Assembly: GCA_034509425.1 (NCBI GenBank)
Contig: JAVTVJ010001865.1
Span: 301,785 to 365,784, forward strand
Direction of reading: 5' to 3'
Source of the DNA: Eopsaltria australis
Lineage: Eukaryota; Chordata; Aves; Passeriformes; Petroicidae
DNA: 64,000 nucleotides
The notes under the pieces were generated by a model. It had not been told where the DNA came from. It ran no database searches and saw nothing but the letters and a program-made list of their open reading frames with translations. The translations under genes and the position numbers were made by a program. Of this stretch, positions 53,401 to 61,855 are shown one piece after another. The stretch's first letter is position 1. Every line of letters begins with the position of its first letter.

Positions 53401-54666
53401 AGAGCACTGAGGAACACTAGAACAGACAGACACGGACATGGTAACAACACAAAACAACCATAACCCCAACAAAATAGTGCTCATGATTGATATTTCATGC
53501 CCATCTAGAAGCTCAGAGGGAGGAATAAATGCTGCAAGAGATATGCAGTGAGATATAGGAAAGGAAAACAAAAGAACAGCAGGAGCCAGTATCCTCTCTA
53601 CTTAGGTTAGGGTAACTCATCTGCCTCTTCCTTACCGATGTGTTAGACACACTGTTTGACACCTGCTTAATGACTTCCATGATGACTTATAGAACAAACC
53701 CTCCTCACAACAGAATGGATCTGTGCTTTAAACCAAACATGGTTCCTCCTGCAAGCTCACTAGCTGAGATGGAGATTATCTATTTCTCCAAGAATTTTCA
53801 CAGGAAAATACAGTATCCCAAATCCACTACCACAGAAGACTTGCTTTAAAGAAGGATGAAACACAGCCAGCTCTCCTAAGTCTTTCATAAGTTAGCGTAC
53901 CCCCCTGAAAAAGGTAGATCCACTCATTATAGAGGTGGAAGAAGTCCCCTCTTCCCTGTACCCTGCCACCAGTGCTAAGCAGCAGAATATGTCCTTCAGA
54001 GATTTTGTGGAATTGCTGTCTCTGATGAAAGCAAACTTTACAGTAGGAAGACATTTATTTCAGGAATGTCTCTGAGGTTGACCTGTTTGGTAAATGTGAT
54101 GGGATAACACCTGAAAAAGAGGACAGGTCTCTCAATCCTACCTGAAGCTATTTGAGACAATTAGTTTACCATCGCTTTTATTGCAATTGAGTTCTCTTGT
54201 CATTTTAAGAAACACTTTGACTAAGCAGCTGCTCATTGAAAAAGACAAGTTCCTTGAAACTGAAACTTCTTTGCAATGCAGAAATCTTTCCCTAAATCTG
54301 TCAGAAATTAATTTTGATATCTGAAGTACAATGTCTGATCTATACCAGAGTCTGTCCTTGGTCATTAATGCAGACAGAACCAACTGTTCAAGGAGTGAGG
54401 CATTCATTTGAAAAACAAGTGAACAGCAGCACAGCACTTCCAACAGCATTTGCATTATCTCAGTAATTAGATGATTAACTAAAAAAGCAGGGGGGTTTAT
54501 CTTTTAAAAAAAAAAAATATGAAATTTCTTTTTCCTACTGCAGAACAAACAGCTACTGAAATATGTTGTTGTGGCATGGCACTGTTTGTCACTGTTGAGG
54601 TTTTGTTATGCAAAGTAAAATGCCTAATGTAAATTATCAGAGAACCTATGTTTTCTCTATCTACTC
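50491..54666. other. non-coding DNA
   Basis: No recognised gene or repeat family. A minus-strand frame of 144 codons at 51,081-51,515 has no recognisable domain. Two imperfect 23-25-base units (GATCCACATACTGGAGTATT and GATCCATGTATTGGAATATT) stand in tandem near 51,155-51,201. Confidence 0.5.
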
Positions 54667-54672
54667 ATAAAT
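54667..54672 (+). repeat. provirus target-site duplication, left copy
   Basis: ATAAAT immediately precedes the provirus and is repeated perfectly at 61,850-61,855. It shows that both provirus ends belong to one integration event and that no rearrangement has occurred at the borders. Confidence 0.95.
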
Positions 54673-55245
54673 TGTTGCGTTCCCTGCTTCGGTCCCACCT
54701 TGGTACCGGCAGCGGAGTCCCAGCGCTACCCTAGGAAGCCGTTCGCGATCTGGAAGACTTCCTCGGAGTGCCTACTTCGGGCACAGCTGGCCCGCGTTCG
54801 GTCCGGGGAGGTGTTGCCCCCGGAGCGTGGTGAAACAGCAAAGAACTACCAGAGAAGGAGGTCTCCTGGTATGTGATTTCGGTAGGTTTATTGCCTCCAA
54901 AGGGAGCACATGGACCAAGAGCCAAGAGCAGCCTATTACATCGGTATTTAAGGGAGGAAAAATACCCAATAGGATGAGGGCAGGGGACAATACAGGGGAG
55001 GGGCTGGGGTACATGATCAAATGGGGTTTAGGGAGGGGAGGGGAACAGAGAGAACAACGAATGAACTATGGAGTGACAGGGAATTTCCCAGAGCAGGAAT
55101 ACGTAACAGACAAGTCCAATAACCAATAGCAGGAGCTTGGGGTCCATGGATTGGTGGTCCAACTGCTGCCCCTGGGAGCTCCGGGGGGAAACCCTCTGTC
55201 CGTGGAACCTGTCCGGAAGTCCTCTGGTTCCGAACCACCGCAACA
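54673..55245 (-). repeat. provirus 3' LTR
   Basis: A 573-base LTR begins TGTTGCGG and ends CGCAACA on the minus strand, giving 7-base terminal inverted repeats (TGTTGCG/CGCAACA). It contains TTAAATA as core promoter element and AATAAA (minus strand, 54,887-54,892), which would direct 3'-end formation of the viral transcript. Compared with the 5' LTR it has GTGCCCGAAGTAGGCAC where the 5' copy has GTGCTCATAGTCAGCAC. In this patch it agrees with solo LTR 1. Confidence 0.96.
54887..54892 (-). terminator. polyadenylation signal of the 3' LTR
   Basis: AATAAA in sense orientation, about 55 bases after the TTAAATA core promoter element. It is conserved in all four LTRs of the window and is the likely 3'-processing signal of proviral transcripts. 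Confidence 0.75.
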
Positions 55246-55261
55246 TCTCCCCCTATTTTTT
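55246..55261 (-). other. polypurine tract
   Basis: AAAAAATAGGGGGAGA on the minus strand lies directly against the 3' LTR start, with one T interrupting the purines. It is the expected RNase H-resistant primer for plus-strand DNA synthesis. The G5 run next to the LTR edge is typical of retroviruses. Confidence 0.9.
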
Positions 55262-55402
55262 ACTTAAAGAAAGTGATTTGTTAACGAAAGAGATTGTGAA
55301 GGTTTTCTTGAAAATCTGCAATAGAACAAACAAACATTGTTAAAGCATTGTCTCTCAGCAGGACTGGGGATATTAGGGGTATGGGAGGTTCATGGGGCAA
55401 GT

Positions 55403-57319
55403 TTAGGGGGAATCTAAGGGGAAGATATTAAAAAGAAGGGTGTCAGCGAGGAAGAAAGGATCTGGTTGCTCAGAGGGGGAATTCTCACGAGCTGGGTATA
55501 GGTAGTAAATTTGAAAGTCTCTTCCTTGCACTAAGTTGATCTCTTCGTGTTCTCCCTCATCCTCCTGATCGCTGTTGGAGTCTGGAGTTTTCTTTCTCCT
55601 TCTCTTCCACGCTGATCTCTGCGGAGCAGCGTCTGTAGGAAGAGTCGTCTGGGTCTGCTTTGGTGGGTGCTCTCGGTAGGGCTTGATGTCTCGGCTGGGG
55701 ATCCAGCGCGGTCCCTCTGGAGTGGAGACACAAGCATATCCCCTCCCCCACACGATGAGTCGAACTGGTCCCACCTTTTCCCTACTTTGCGGGTCCTTGA
55801 AGAACACCAGTGGTTGTTCCTTTAATTTAGCTTGGGTCGAATTAGTGAAATGCCGGAATATGGGGGGAGTGGGCTCTTTTGCTGAGCAATTTAAAAAATT
55901 GAGGGTAAAAAGAGCTCTACAGAGGCGCTCAATGGGCGTCTGACTTTCTGTTTCCCCCCGTTGTTGTTCAAGGATCCGTTTTATATCTTGGTGTGTTCTT
56001 TCGAACATTGCTTGGCCTGTGGGAGAGTGGGGTATGCCTGTGAGGTGTTTAATTCCCCACTGTTGCAGGAATTCTTGTACCTTTTTTGACCTATATGCTG
56101 GTCCATTATCTGTTTTGATTTCTTTAGGGGAGCCTAGTACTGAGAACGCCATTGACCAGTGCCTAGTCACGTCTTTGGATTTTTCTCCGGTGTGTACGGA
56201 GGCGTACACTGCACCGGAGAATGTGTCAACAGAGACGTGAATGTACTTTTGTTTGCCAAAGGGGGTGAAATGTGTAACATCGGTCTGCCACACTTGGCAG
56301 CTCTCTAATCTGCGTGGATTGATTCCGGGGTGAAGCGAGGGGATTTGGTACCTTTGGCAAGAAGGGCATGTTGCTACGATTGCTCGTGCCTGCTCTAGAG
56401 GAAGATGGAACATTCTCCGGAGGGCAGGAGCGTTTTGATGGAAGAACTGATGAGAGAGCTTGGCTTGGTTAAAGATGTCTGGCGTGTTGGCCATGCACAC
56501 GGCCATAGCCAAGGCATCAGCCCTTTCGTTACCCTCAGCAATGAAGCCTGGCAAGTCAGTGTGTGCTCTTGTGTGCATAACGTGATATGGCTGCTCTCGA
56601 TGGGACAACAGGTGAATCAGTCTCGAGAGCAAGTTAAACAACTTCGGGTTGGCAACTTCTTTTAAAAGGGCATGCTCTGCTCTGAGGACTACTCCGGCTA
56701 CATATGCCGAATCAGTGACTAAATTCAGAGGTTCTGAGAACCTCTCAAACACTCTCACGACGGCAGCTAGCTCGGCAATCTGTGGGGATCCTTCTATTAC
56801 ACTGACATCAGAATTCCATTTCAAAGTCTTTGGATCTTTCCAAGTCAAGACTGACTTGTGAGAGGATCCAGAGCCGTCGGTAAAAATGGTAAGGGCGTCT
56901 CTTATTGGTGTTCTGCTGAGAAGAAATTTGGGAGCCAAATGAAAGTCAGTATTAAAACGTGGATGTTTTAACTTGTGACCACAAATTTGACCGGTATAGC
57001 TGTCTAGAGCTAACTGGAGGGATTCATTGGTCTTAATTACATCTTCAAAGTCCTCCAGCTTCCAAGGTACATGTATGTATACAAAATCGCACCCTGCAAG
57101 GGTGTCGAGTCTGGCTCTTGCTCTTTTGATAAGTTTTGACACTAGATCTTGTGGGGTTGAAATACTCTTGGACGGTTGATGTGGGAGGAAGACCCACTCT
57201 ATTATGAGTAGTGAGTCTTTTTTCCCCTCGTCCCACTGAAATATTAGACCATGGTACCTGGGTGTCTTGCCGAGTATGACTAGACGGAACGGAAGGTCCG
57301 GGTCCGTTCTGTGGGCTTG
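55403..57319 (-). pseudogene. pol: pol, C-terminal part: RT connection, RNase H and integrase
   Basis: Downstream of the premature TGA the same frame stays open to a TAA at 55,403. Counting from the Met at 57,142, the RNase H catalytic acids are D89 (in TDGSGSS), E124, D144 (in TDSAY) and D209. The integrase zinc-binding domain has H231-x3-H235 and C259-x2-C262. The integrase DDE triad is D288, D345 and E381, with 35 residues between the last two. A C-terminal DNA-binding domain with VRLIVWGRGYACV and WIPSRDIKPY ends near 490. About 89 further residues follow, including a basic cluster (KRRRKK, 513-518) and an acidic run (525-533). That tail is unusual. All visible catalytic residues are intact. 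Confidence 0.93.
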
Positions 57320-58264
57320 TCAGGTGGAGAGTGCACGTTGGACCTTTTGGATGACTCCCTTGGCTTCCGCGGTGATGGCCTTTGGAGTGTCAAGTCTATC
57401 GCCACCACGTAGCAGTTGGAAGAGAGGGGCAAGGTTGGTCGTCGTTAAACCTAGCAGTGGCCGGATCCAGTTGATGGATCCGCACAGTTGATGTAGTTCA
57501 CGGAGAGTCTTTGGATCGTCCTGAATCTCTAGCTGCTGGGGAGCAACGGCCGTCTCGGAGATGCGGAAGCCAAGGTACACCCACGGACAAACACGTTGAA
57601 CTTTGTCTGGGTGCACTTCCATCCCGGGACCCTCGATGGCTCTGATGGTGACTGACAGGGCTTCTTCTAGGTACTGTCTATTTGGGGAACAAACTAAGAC
57701 ATCATCCATGTAATGCAGGATTCTGGCTCCCGGAAACGACTTTCTCACAGGCGAGAGCACCTTAGCGACGTACCATTGGCAAAGCACAGGGGAGTTAACC
57801 ATTCCCTGGGGGAGTACTTTCCAATGGTAGCGCCGCATGGGGGCTTCCCTGTTGACGCTGGGAACTGAGAAAGCAAACCTTGGAGCGTCGTCTGGATGTA
57901 ATGGAATAGAAAAGAAGCAGTCTTTTATGTCGATGACTGCTAAAGGCCATTTTCGGGGGAGCATTGTGGGAGACGGAAGGCCAGGTTGGGGTGGGCCCAT
58001 CTCAGAGATCACCTTATTGATCTCTCTTAAATCATGAAGGAGTCTCCATCGGTCCTTGCCAGCTTTGCGGATGACAAAGACCGGGGAGTTCCACAGGCTA
58101 TTTGTCGGTGTTATGTGCCCTTTCACAAGCTGCTCTTTTACAAGTTCCTCAAGGATGCGCAATTTGTCAGCAGGAAGGGGCCACTGCTCCACCTTCACCG
58201 GCTTATCGGTGGTCCATTTCAAGGGTGGGGTGGTGCGCACAGCAGCAGCCTTTACTGAAAATCC
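57320..58264 (-). pseudogene. pol: pol, N-terminal part: reverse transcriptase, ended by a premature TGA
   Basis: The frame is entered by a -1 shift from pro at the GGATTTT heptamer. Visible RT motifs: the first catalytic Asp in VIDIKDCFFSIPLH, LPQGMVNSP, the YMDD box, and GFRIS in the following palm/thumb region. The frame stops at TGA, 57,320-57,322, in the connection region. The next 59 codons stay open in the same frame and run straight into the RNase H-integrase segment, so this is a point nonsense mutation and not a gene boundary. A full Pol product would require readthrough, so the gene is defective. Confidence 0.95.
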
Positions 58265-59055
58265 TTCGGTATTGAGGGGATTTCTAGTTTTGTTCCCCAC
58301 TGGGATAAAACGTCTCGTCCCCACAGGGTGAACCCAGAGGGGATTACATAAGGTTGGACAGTGGCTATCCTCCCTCCAGGTCCTTCAACGGTAATGTTCC
58401 CTGTGCTTTGTTTCGAAGGAACTGATCCTCCTACTCCATTTAGATGACCTGGGACTGATTTTAAACCCCAGTGTGATGGCCACTCAGTTTGGGAAATCAC
58501 TGTAACATCTGCACCAGTATCTATAAGTCCATTCAGGTATGTGGTCATGTTACCATTCTTCAACACACAATCTAGGTGTGGTTTGTCTTCCCCCACTACT
58601 TGTGTCCAGTAAATGCAGGGTGTTCTTACATTTCTGGGGAAGTGTGATGGAAGGATGATGGCTTGGGCAACTTCTGTCCACTTTGAAATATAAAAAGGTG
58701 GACTGTTGCAGTATGCTGAAATTAAAAAGCTTTCTCCCGGTCTGATGGTTATTATTTCAGGGAGAATAAAAAGCTCGGGTGGACCCCTCAAAGAATTGCC
58801 CGCTACGAGAATGTCTGTCCTTTCTAAAATGTCCTCCTCGGTGGTGACTTTCATGTGGGTGAATGCTGTGGTGTTGAAGTGGGAAGTTGTGACACTTACC
58901 AACTTCAGCCGTAGTGGTCTAAGCAATTGGTCATTCGGGGTCATCTCTGATGGTGTCTCCAGTGGCGTGGGCGGTGGAGGACAAGACGCAGTAGATTCAG
59001 CATTTAATTTCTCTGAGGAGCGCGGCACTGATCCGCCCTCTCCAACGCGTTTCCC
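58252..59055 (-). CDS. pro: pro: degenerate dUTPase-like domain plus aspartic protease
   Basis: The frame is entered by a -1 shift from gag at GGGAAAC and is open for 267 codons to TAA. Residues about 44-138 (counted from the slip) resemble a betaretroviral dUTPase: ITIRPGESFLISAYCNSPPF and a V-AQAIILP strand at the position of the usual IAQL motif. The catalytic motif with Asp and Tyr is not seen, so enzyme activity is doubtful. The protease follows, with active site LIDTGADVTVIS (DTGA at 179-182), LNGVGG in the flap region and LWGRDVLSQ (WGRD at 245-248). Placing dUTPase before protease in the pro frame is a betaretroviral hallmark. No lesion is visible in this frame. Confidence 0.9.
   Translation of the reverse strand, partial: GKRVGEGGSVPRSSEKLNAESTASCPPPPTPLETPSEMTPNDQLLRPLRLKLVSVTTSHFNTTAFTHMKVTTEEDILERTDILVAGNSLRGPPELFILPEIITIRPGESFLISAYCNSPPFYISKWTEVAQAIILPSHFPRNVRTPCIYWTQVVGEDKPHLDCVLKNGNMTTYLNGLIDTGADVTVISQTEWPSHWGLKSVPGHLNGVGGSVPSKQSTGNITVEGPGGRIATVQPYVIPSGFTLWGRDVLSQWGTKLEIPSIPKDFQ
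58258..58264 (-). promoter_or_regulatory. pro-pol ribosomal frameshift heptamer
   Basis: GGATTTT in the pro reading frame (G GAT TTT), two codons before the pro stop. It resembles the pro-pol slip site of mouse mammary tumour virus, GGAUUUA, as I know it. A -1 shift here leads directly into the open pol frame. A downstream RNA structure is expected but was not modelled. Confidence 0.7.
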
Positions 59056-59799
59056 GAATGGGATGGAGCACGTGGTGTCCAGGAGCCTGTGGAAGACTTA
59101 GGTGGAGGATGGTTAGAGGATTTCATTGGATGAGGGCACTCTCTTTTCAGGTGATCTGGGGAACCACAATTAAAACATTTCAATCTGCCTTTAAATTGTT
59201 CATAGACTGAAGCGGCTCCAATTATTCTGTTAGGGGAGTGGTCTGGTGGGGTTGGCCCGACTCTCATACACATTTCTATCATATGTTCAATGGTAGGGAG
59301 TGGATCTGGGGGGAGGAGGTTTAAAAGTTGTTTGCAAGTGGCATTGGCATTTTCTTGGGCCACTGTGCGTAACAGTTCTTTTAAATTATTTGGGTCTGAG
59401 ATCTGCCTGCTCATGGCCTCTCTGAGCCTTTCTACAAAACTCGCAAAATTCTCATCTGAACTCTGCCGGATGGTTGAATAACTTTGCACAGGGGCAGTGA
59501 GCAAAGGCAAACTAAGTAGAGTCTTTTTTGCTACTTGGCTAATGTCTCTTAAGACATCTTCAGGGATGTTGGTGGCTTGATCTATTGGTTTAGTTTGTTT
59601 TCCCTCCCCACAAAGGTGATCAAGGGTGAGAGTGGCTTTGTTTGGGTCTCTTTTGTAACTGTCCAGCAGGTTTTGAAGCTGCCGCTTCCACATCTTTTCC
59701 CACACCCAATACTGAGCTTCTACTAAAATACTTGTCATGATTGTTTTTATATCAGATGGGACTAGCACTACTGCATTGAAGGTGGAATTCAGTACACTT
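59004..59799 (-). pseudogene. gag: gag, C-terminal part: capsid and nucleocapsid
   Basis: This frame is +1 relative to the N-terminal gag frame and carries the rest of capsid. Counted from the first in-frame codon at 59,768, the major homology region is at about 102-121 (QSSDENFASFVERLREAM), and a zinc knuckle CFNCGSPDHLKREC (C198, C201, H206, C211) follows. Only one knuckle is visible; many betaretroviruses have two. The frame ends at TAA, 59,004, after passing the gag-pro slip site. With the upstream part it forms one gag gene split by a frameshift of one base (or equivalent) near 59,800-59,815. Confidence 0.93.
59049..59055 (-). promoter_or_regulatory. gag-pro ribosomal frameshift heptamer
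   Basis: GGGAAAC stands in the correct phase of the gag frame (G GGA AAC), 15 codons before the gag stop. The same heptamer is used at gag-pro by simian type D betaretroviruses, to my knowledge. Nine bases downstream a hairpin can be drawn from GGAG and GCGG pairing with CCGC and CTCC around an ATCAGTG loop, with a small internal bulge. Confidence 0.85.
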
Positions 59800-60783
59800 T
59801 TAAAGTAAGGGGAATTTCTCCCGAACTCTCTCTACTTCACAAAGTTCTCGCAAGGCTGCAGGTGACAGTGGTTCCCATTTGGGATTGTTACCCTGAGAGC
59901 TGTGGACAACCGAGGCTGCTGCAGGACTTGATTGACTGACCGCATCGCAGACTGCAGCCCTTTCACACTCATGGGAGCTGAAGGGGAGGGTGTGGGGATC
60001 TGGAAGTGGGCGGTGGTTAGGGGCGGGACTGCAGTTGGTATGGACAGTCCGGGCGCGTGGTGGGGCGGGGATCTCCCTCGGGCTGGGGCAGGGATCTCCG
60101 GTGCGAGGGGAGGGACCCGACGCGAAGACATCATCGGCCGCGGGGGGGGAACCCGACGCGGGGCCAATCGACGCGAAAGGGAAGGAACTGTGGGAGGGGT
60201 TGGGAGGATTCGCGGGCTTTTGGCTTGAGTCTGCGCAGTAGGTGCACGGCTGGCAACATGGTGCCACGCGGCCGCGGCCATCTTGGAAATCACAGCCGTT
60301 TTGTAGGATCGAACAATGGGGAAGTGTAACCGGCGAAATTTGGGCTAAGGGTTCCGAGGAAGGGTTTGGGGTGGAGTTTGCTATGGGGGAATCGGTCCCA
60401 TAGAGGGGAGAACTGAGGGGTGCACTTCCCTGCAACGGGGACGAGGGATTGGGAAAAGGGGAATTAGGAACATGGGATGGGTGGGTCGGGGATTCTAAAC
60501 TTTCCCAACCATTACGTAAAGCCTCACGAATTAAAATCAACAACGGGAAAAATTTTCGAACAGAAATATCACCCCCCCTCTCTACTGCCTGTAAAAGTTT
60601 TTCTACTACGTCCCAAAAACCCAGAGTTTTAACAAAAGAAGCAGAAGCAAAAGGGACCTTAACAAAAATCCACTTGACAAAACGTTTCCAAGCCTGCTTG
60701 TTAGCGTTCCCGTTTTTGAACTTTAGGGTCTCTTTAACTTGGATATAAAACTCCTGCTCCATTCGGGACAGCTTAATACCCAT
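59800..60783 (-). pseudogene. gag: gag, N-terminal part: matrix, proline-rich region, start of capsid
   Basis: The ATG at 60,783 is in a strong context (A at -3, G at +4) and encodes MGIKLS, a Gly-2 N terminus of the N-myristoylation type. An upstream in-frame opening to 60,867 lacks an ATG. About 327 codons follow: a matrix-like helical region (residues about 1-95), a long Pro/Ser-rich region (about 95-300) with an odd Cys cluster CCQPCTYC near 176-183, and the beginning of capsid (KWEPLSPAALREL). The frame then hits TAA at 59,800, while the next frame continues capsid without a gap. One base gained or lost in the short C or T runs just before would explain this. Gag from this copy would be truncated. 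Confidence 0.9.
59832..60281 (-). other. alternative proline-rich frame overlapping gag
   Basis: An ATG in an excellent context (AAGATGG) at 60,281 opens 149 codons in the frame that downstream carries capsid-nucleocapsid. The product is rich in Pro, Arg and Ser and contains PSAP in its C-terminal half, a motif that acts as a late domain in many Gag proteins. No such motif is visible in the main gag frame. It may be an overlapping frame kept open only by GC richness, or the original gag frame of this segment, displaced by a pair of compensating indels. Confidence 0.35.
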
Positions 60784-61277
60784 TGTCTCCGAATAAAGCC
60801 TCCTTGCTCTTTTTATACGACACAAAACTCTCCCCCCGAGCCTGAATCCCACCGTGCCCCGTGGCACCCGAACCGTCCCGCCTGCGCTCGGATCCCGGTG
60901 GCTTTCTCGCCGCTATCACGGGCACCGAGCTTCGCTGCCGCACGTGGATTTCGGTTCCTTTCCCGCCGCTTTTTCGCGGACGCCACACCTCACCGCTCCG
61001 TTGTGGGTCTTGGTTCCTCGATCCCAGCTCCCGTTGCCGTCACCGGCTCCGGAGGGAGAACATCCAAAAGAGCAAGGGTCTCTGGTTCCGTCAGTCCGCT
61101 CAGCTAGCGTATCCGCTCCAGATCGGTTGCTGACGGCCCCTGCCAGCCCCCCGCTAAAACGCGGAAGTTCTCGCTAGGGGAGGGACGTCCCGAAGGCGCA
61201 GTCCGGACCGCTGCTGCGTATCCAGGTCGCTCGCAGGGAACCCCGAGAGGTCGGAGTCTCTGTTCGGTGCGCCACTT
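60784..61277 (-). other. proviral 5' leader
   Basis: The 494-base GC-rich untranslated leader between the 5' LTR and the gag ATG holds the primer-binding site at its start. The packaging signal and a splice donor would be expected here, but I cannot point to either with confidence. With env missing, a subgenomic spliced RNA may have no role. Confidence 0.8.
61257..61274 (-). other. primer-binding site, tRNA-Lys(UUU)-like
   Basis: Three bases (AAG) after the 5' LTR the minus strand reads TGGCGCACCGAACAGAGA. This matches the complement of the tRNA-Lys(UUU) 3' end, TGGCGCCCGAACAGGGA, except for one inserted A after TGGCGC and one G-to-A change. Starting with TGG right after the LTR is as expected. 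The imperfect match may reflect mutation after insertion or a variant host tRNA. Confidence 0.8.
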
Positions 61278-61849
61278 TGTTGCGTTCCCTGCTTCGGTCC
61301 CACCTTGGTACCGGCAGCGGAGTCCCAGCGCTACCCTAGGAAGCCGTTCGTGATCTGGAAGACTTCCTCGGAGTGCTGACTATGAGCACAGCTGGCCCGC
61401 GTTCGGTCCGGGGAGGTGTTGCCCCCGGAGCGTGGTGAAACAGCAAAGAACTACCAGAGAAGGAGGTCTCTTGGTATGTGATTTCGGTAGGTTTATTGCC
61501 TCCAAAGGGAGCACATGGACCAAGAGCCAAGAGCAGCTTATTACATTGGTTTTTAAGGGAGAAAAATACCCAGCTAGGATGAGGGCAGGGGACAATACAG
61601 GGGAGGGGCTGGGGTACATGATCAAATGGGGTTTAGGGAGGGGAGGGGAACAGAGAGAACAACGAATGAACTATGGAGTGACAGGGAATTTCCCAGAGCG
61701 GGAATACGTAACAGACAAGTCCAGTAACCAATACCAGGAGCTTGGGTCCGTGGATTGGTGGTCCAACTGCTGCCCCTGGGAGCTCCAGGGGGAAACCCTC
61801 TGTCCGTGGAACCTGTCCGGAAGTCCTCTGGTTCCAAACCACTGCAACA
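61278..61849 (-). repeat. provirus 5' LTR
   Basis: A 572-base LTR begins TGTTGCAG and ends CGCAACA on the minus strand. It aligns along its whole length with the 3' LTR, with about 18 substitutions and three 1-base gaps by eye, near 3% difference. Five of the substitutions fall within ten bases near 61,376-61,385, and here it is closer to solo LTR 2 than to its own partner. The core promoter element reads TTAAAAA in place of TTAAATA. AATAAA is at 61,492-61,497. Confidence 0.96.
61550..61556 (-). promoter_or_regulatory. altered TATA-like element of the 5' LTR
   Basis: TTAAAAA on the minus strand at the place where the other LTRs have TTAAATA. This is the copy that would drive proviral transcription, so the T-to-A change could lower promoter strength; this is inference. 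Confidence 0.5.
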
Positions 61850-61855
61850 ATAAAT
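61850..61855 (+). repeat. provirus target-site duplication, right copy
   Basis: ATAAAT directly after the provirus, matching 54,667-54,672. Confidence 0.95.

Larger units (their letters stand above)
54673..61849 (-). mobile_element. env-less betaretrovirus-like (ERVK-type) provirus
   Basis: A complete-length provirus of 7,177 bases on the minus strand. Order in the direction of transcription: 5' LTR, primer-binding site, leader, gag, pro (dUTPase-like plus protease), pol (RT, RNase H, integrase), polypurine tract, 3' LTR. Gag, pro and pol lie in three successive -1 frames, the betaretroviral arrangement, with canonical-type slippery heptamers at both junctions. Six-base ATAAAT duplications flank it. 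There is no env: the pol stop is only 157 bases from the 3' LTR. Visible disabling lesions are one frameshift in gag and one TGA in pol. By eye the LTRs differ by about 18 substitutions and three 1-base gaps. Confidence 0.97.

Noticed and set aside
36364..54666. Whether solo LTR 1 and the provirus 3' LTR are the two ends of one large element
   Set aside because: They are in opposite orientation and each has its own complete target-site duplication, so they are separate insertions.
55246..55402. Possible env remnant between pol and the 3' LTR
   Set aside because: Only 157 bases, without an open frame or any signal-peptide or membrane-segment pattern; it holds just the polypurine tract and its approach.
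60784..60867. N-terminal extension of Gag from an upstream start in the same frame
   Set aside because: The codon at 60,867 is GTG, not ATG; the ATG at 60,783 has a strong context and gives the Gly-2 matrix start expected of Gag.
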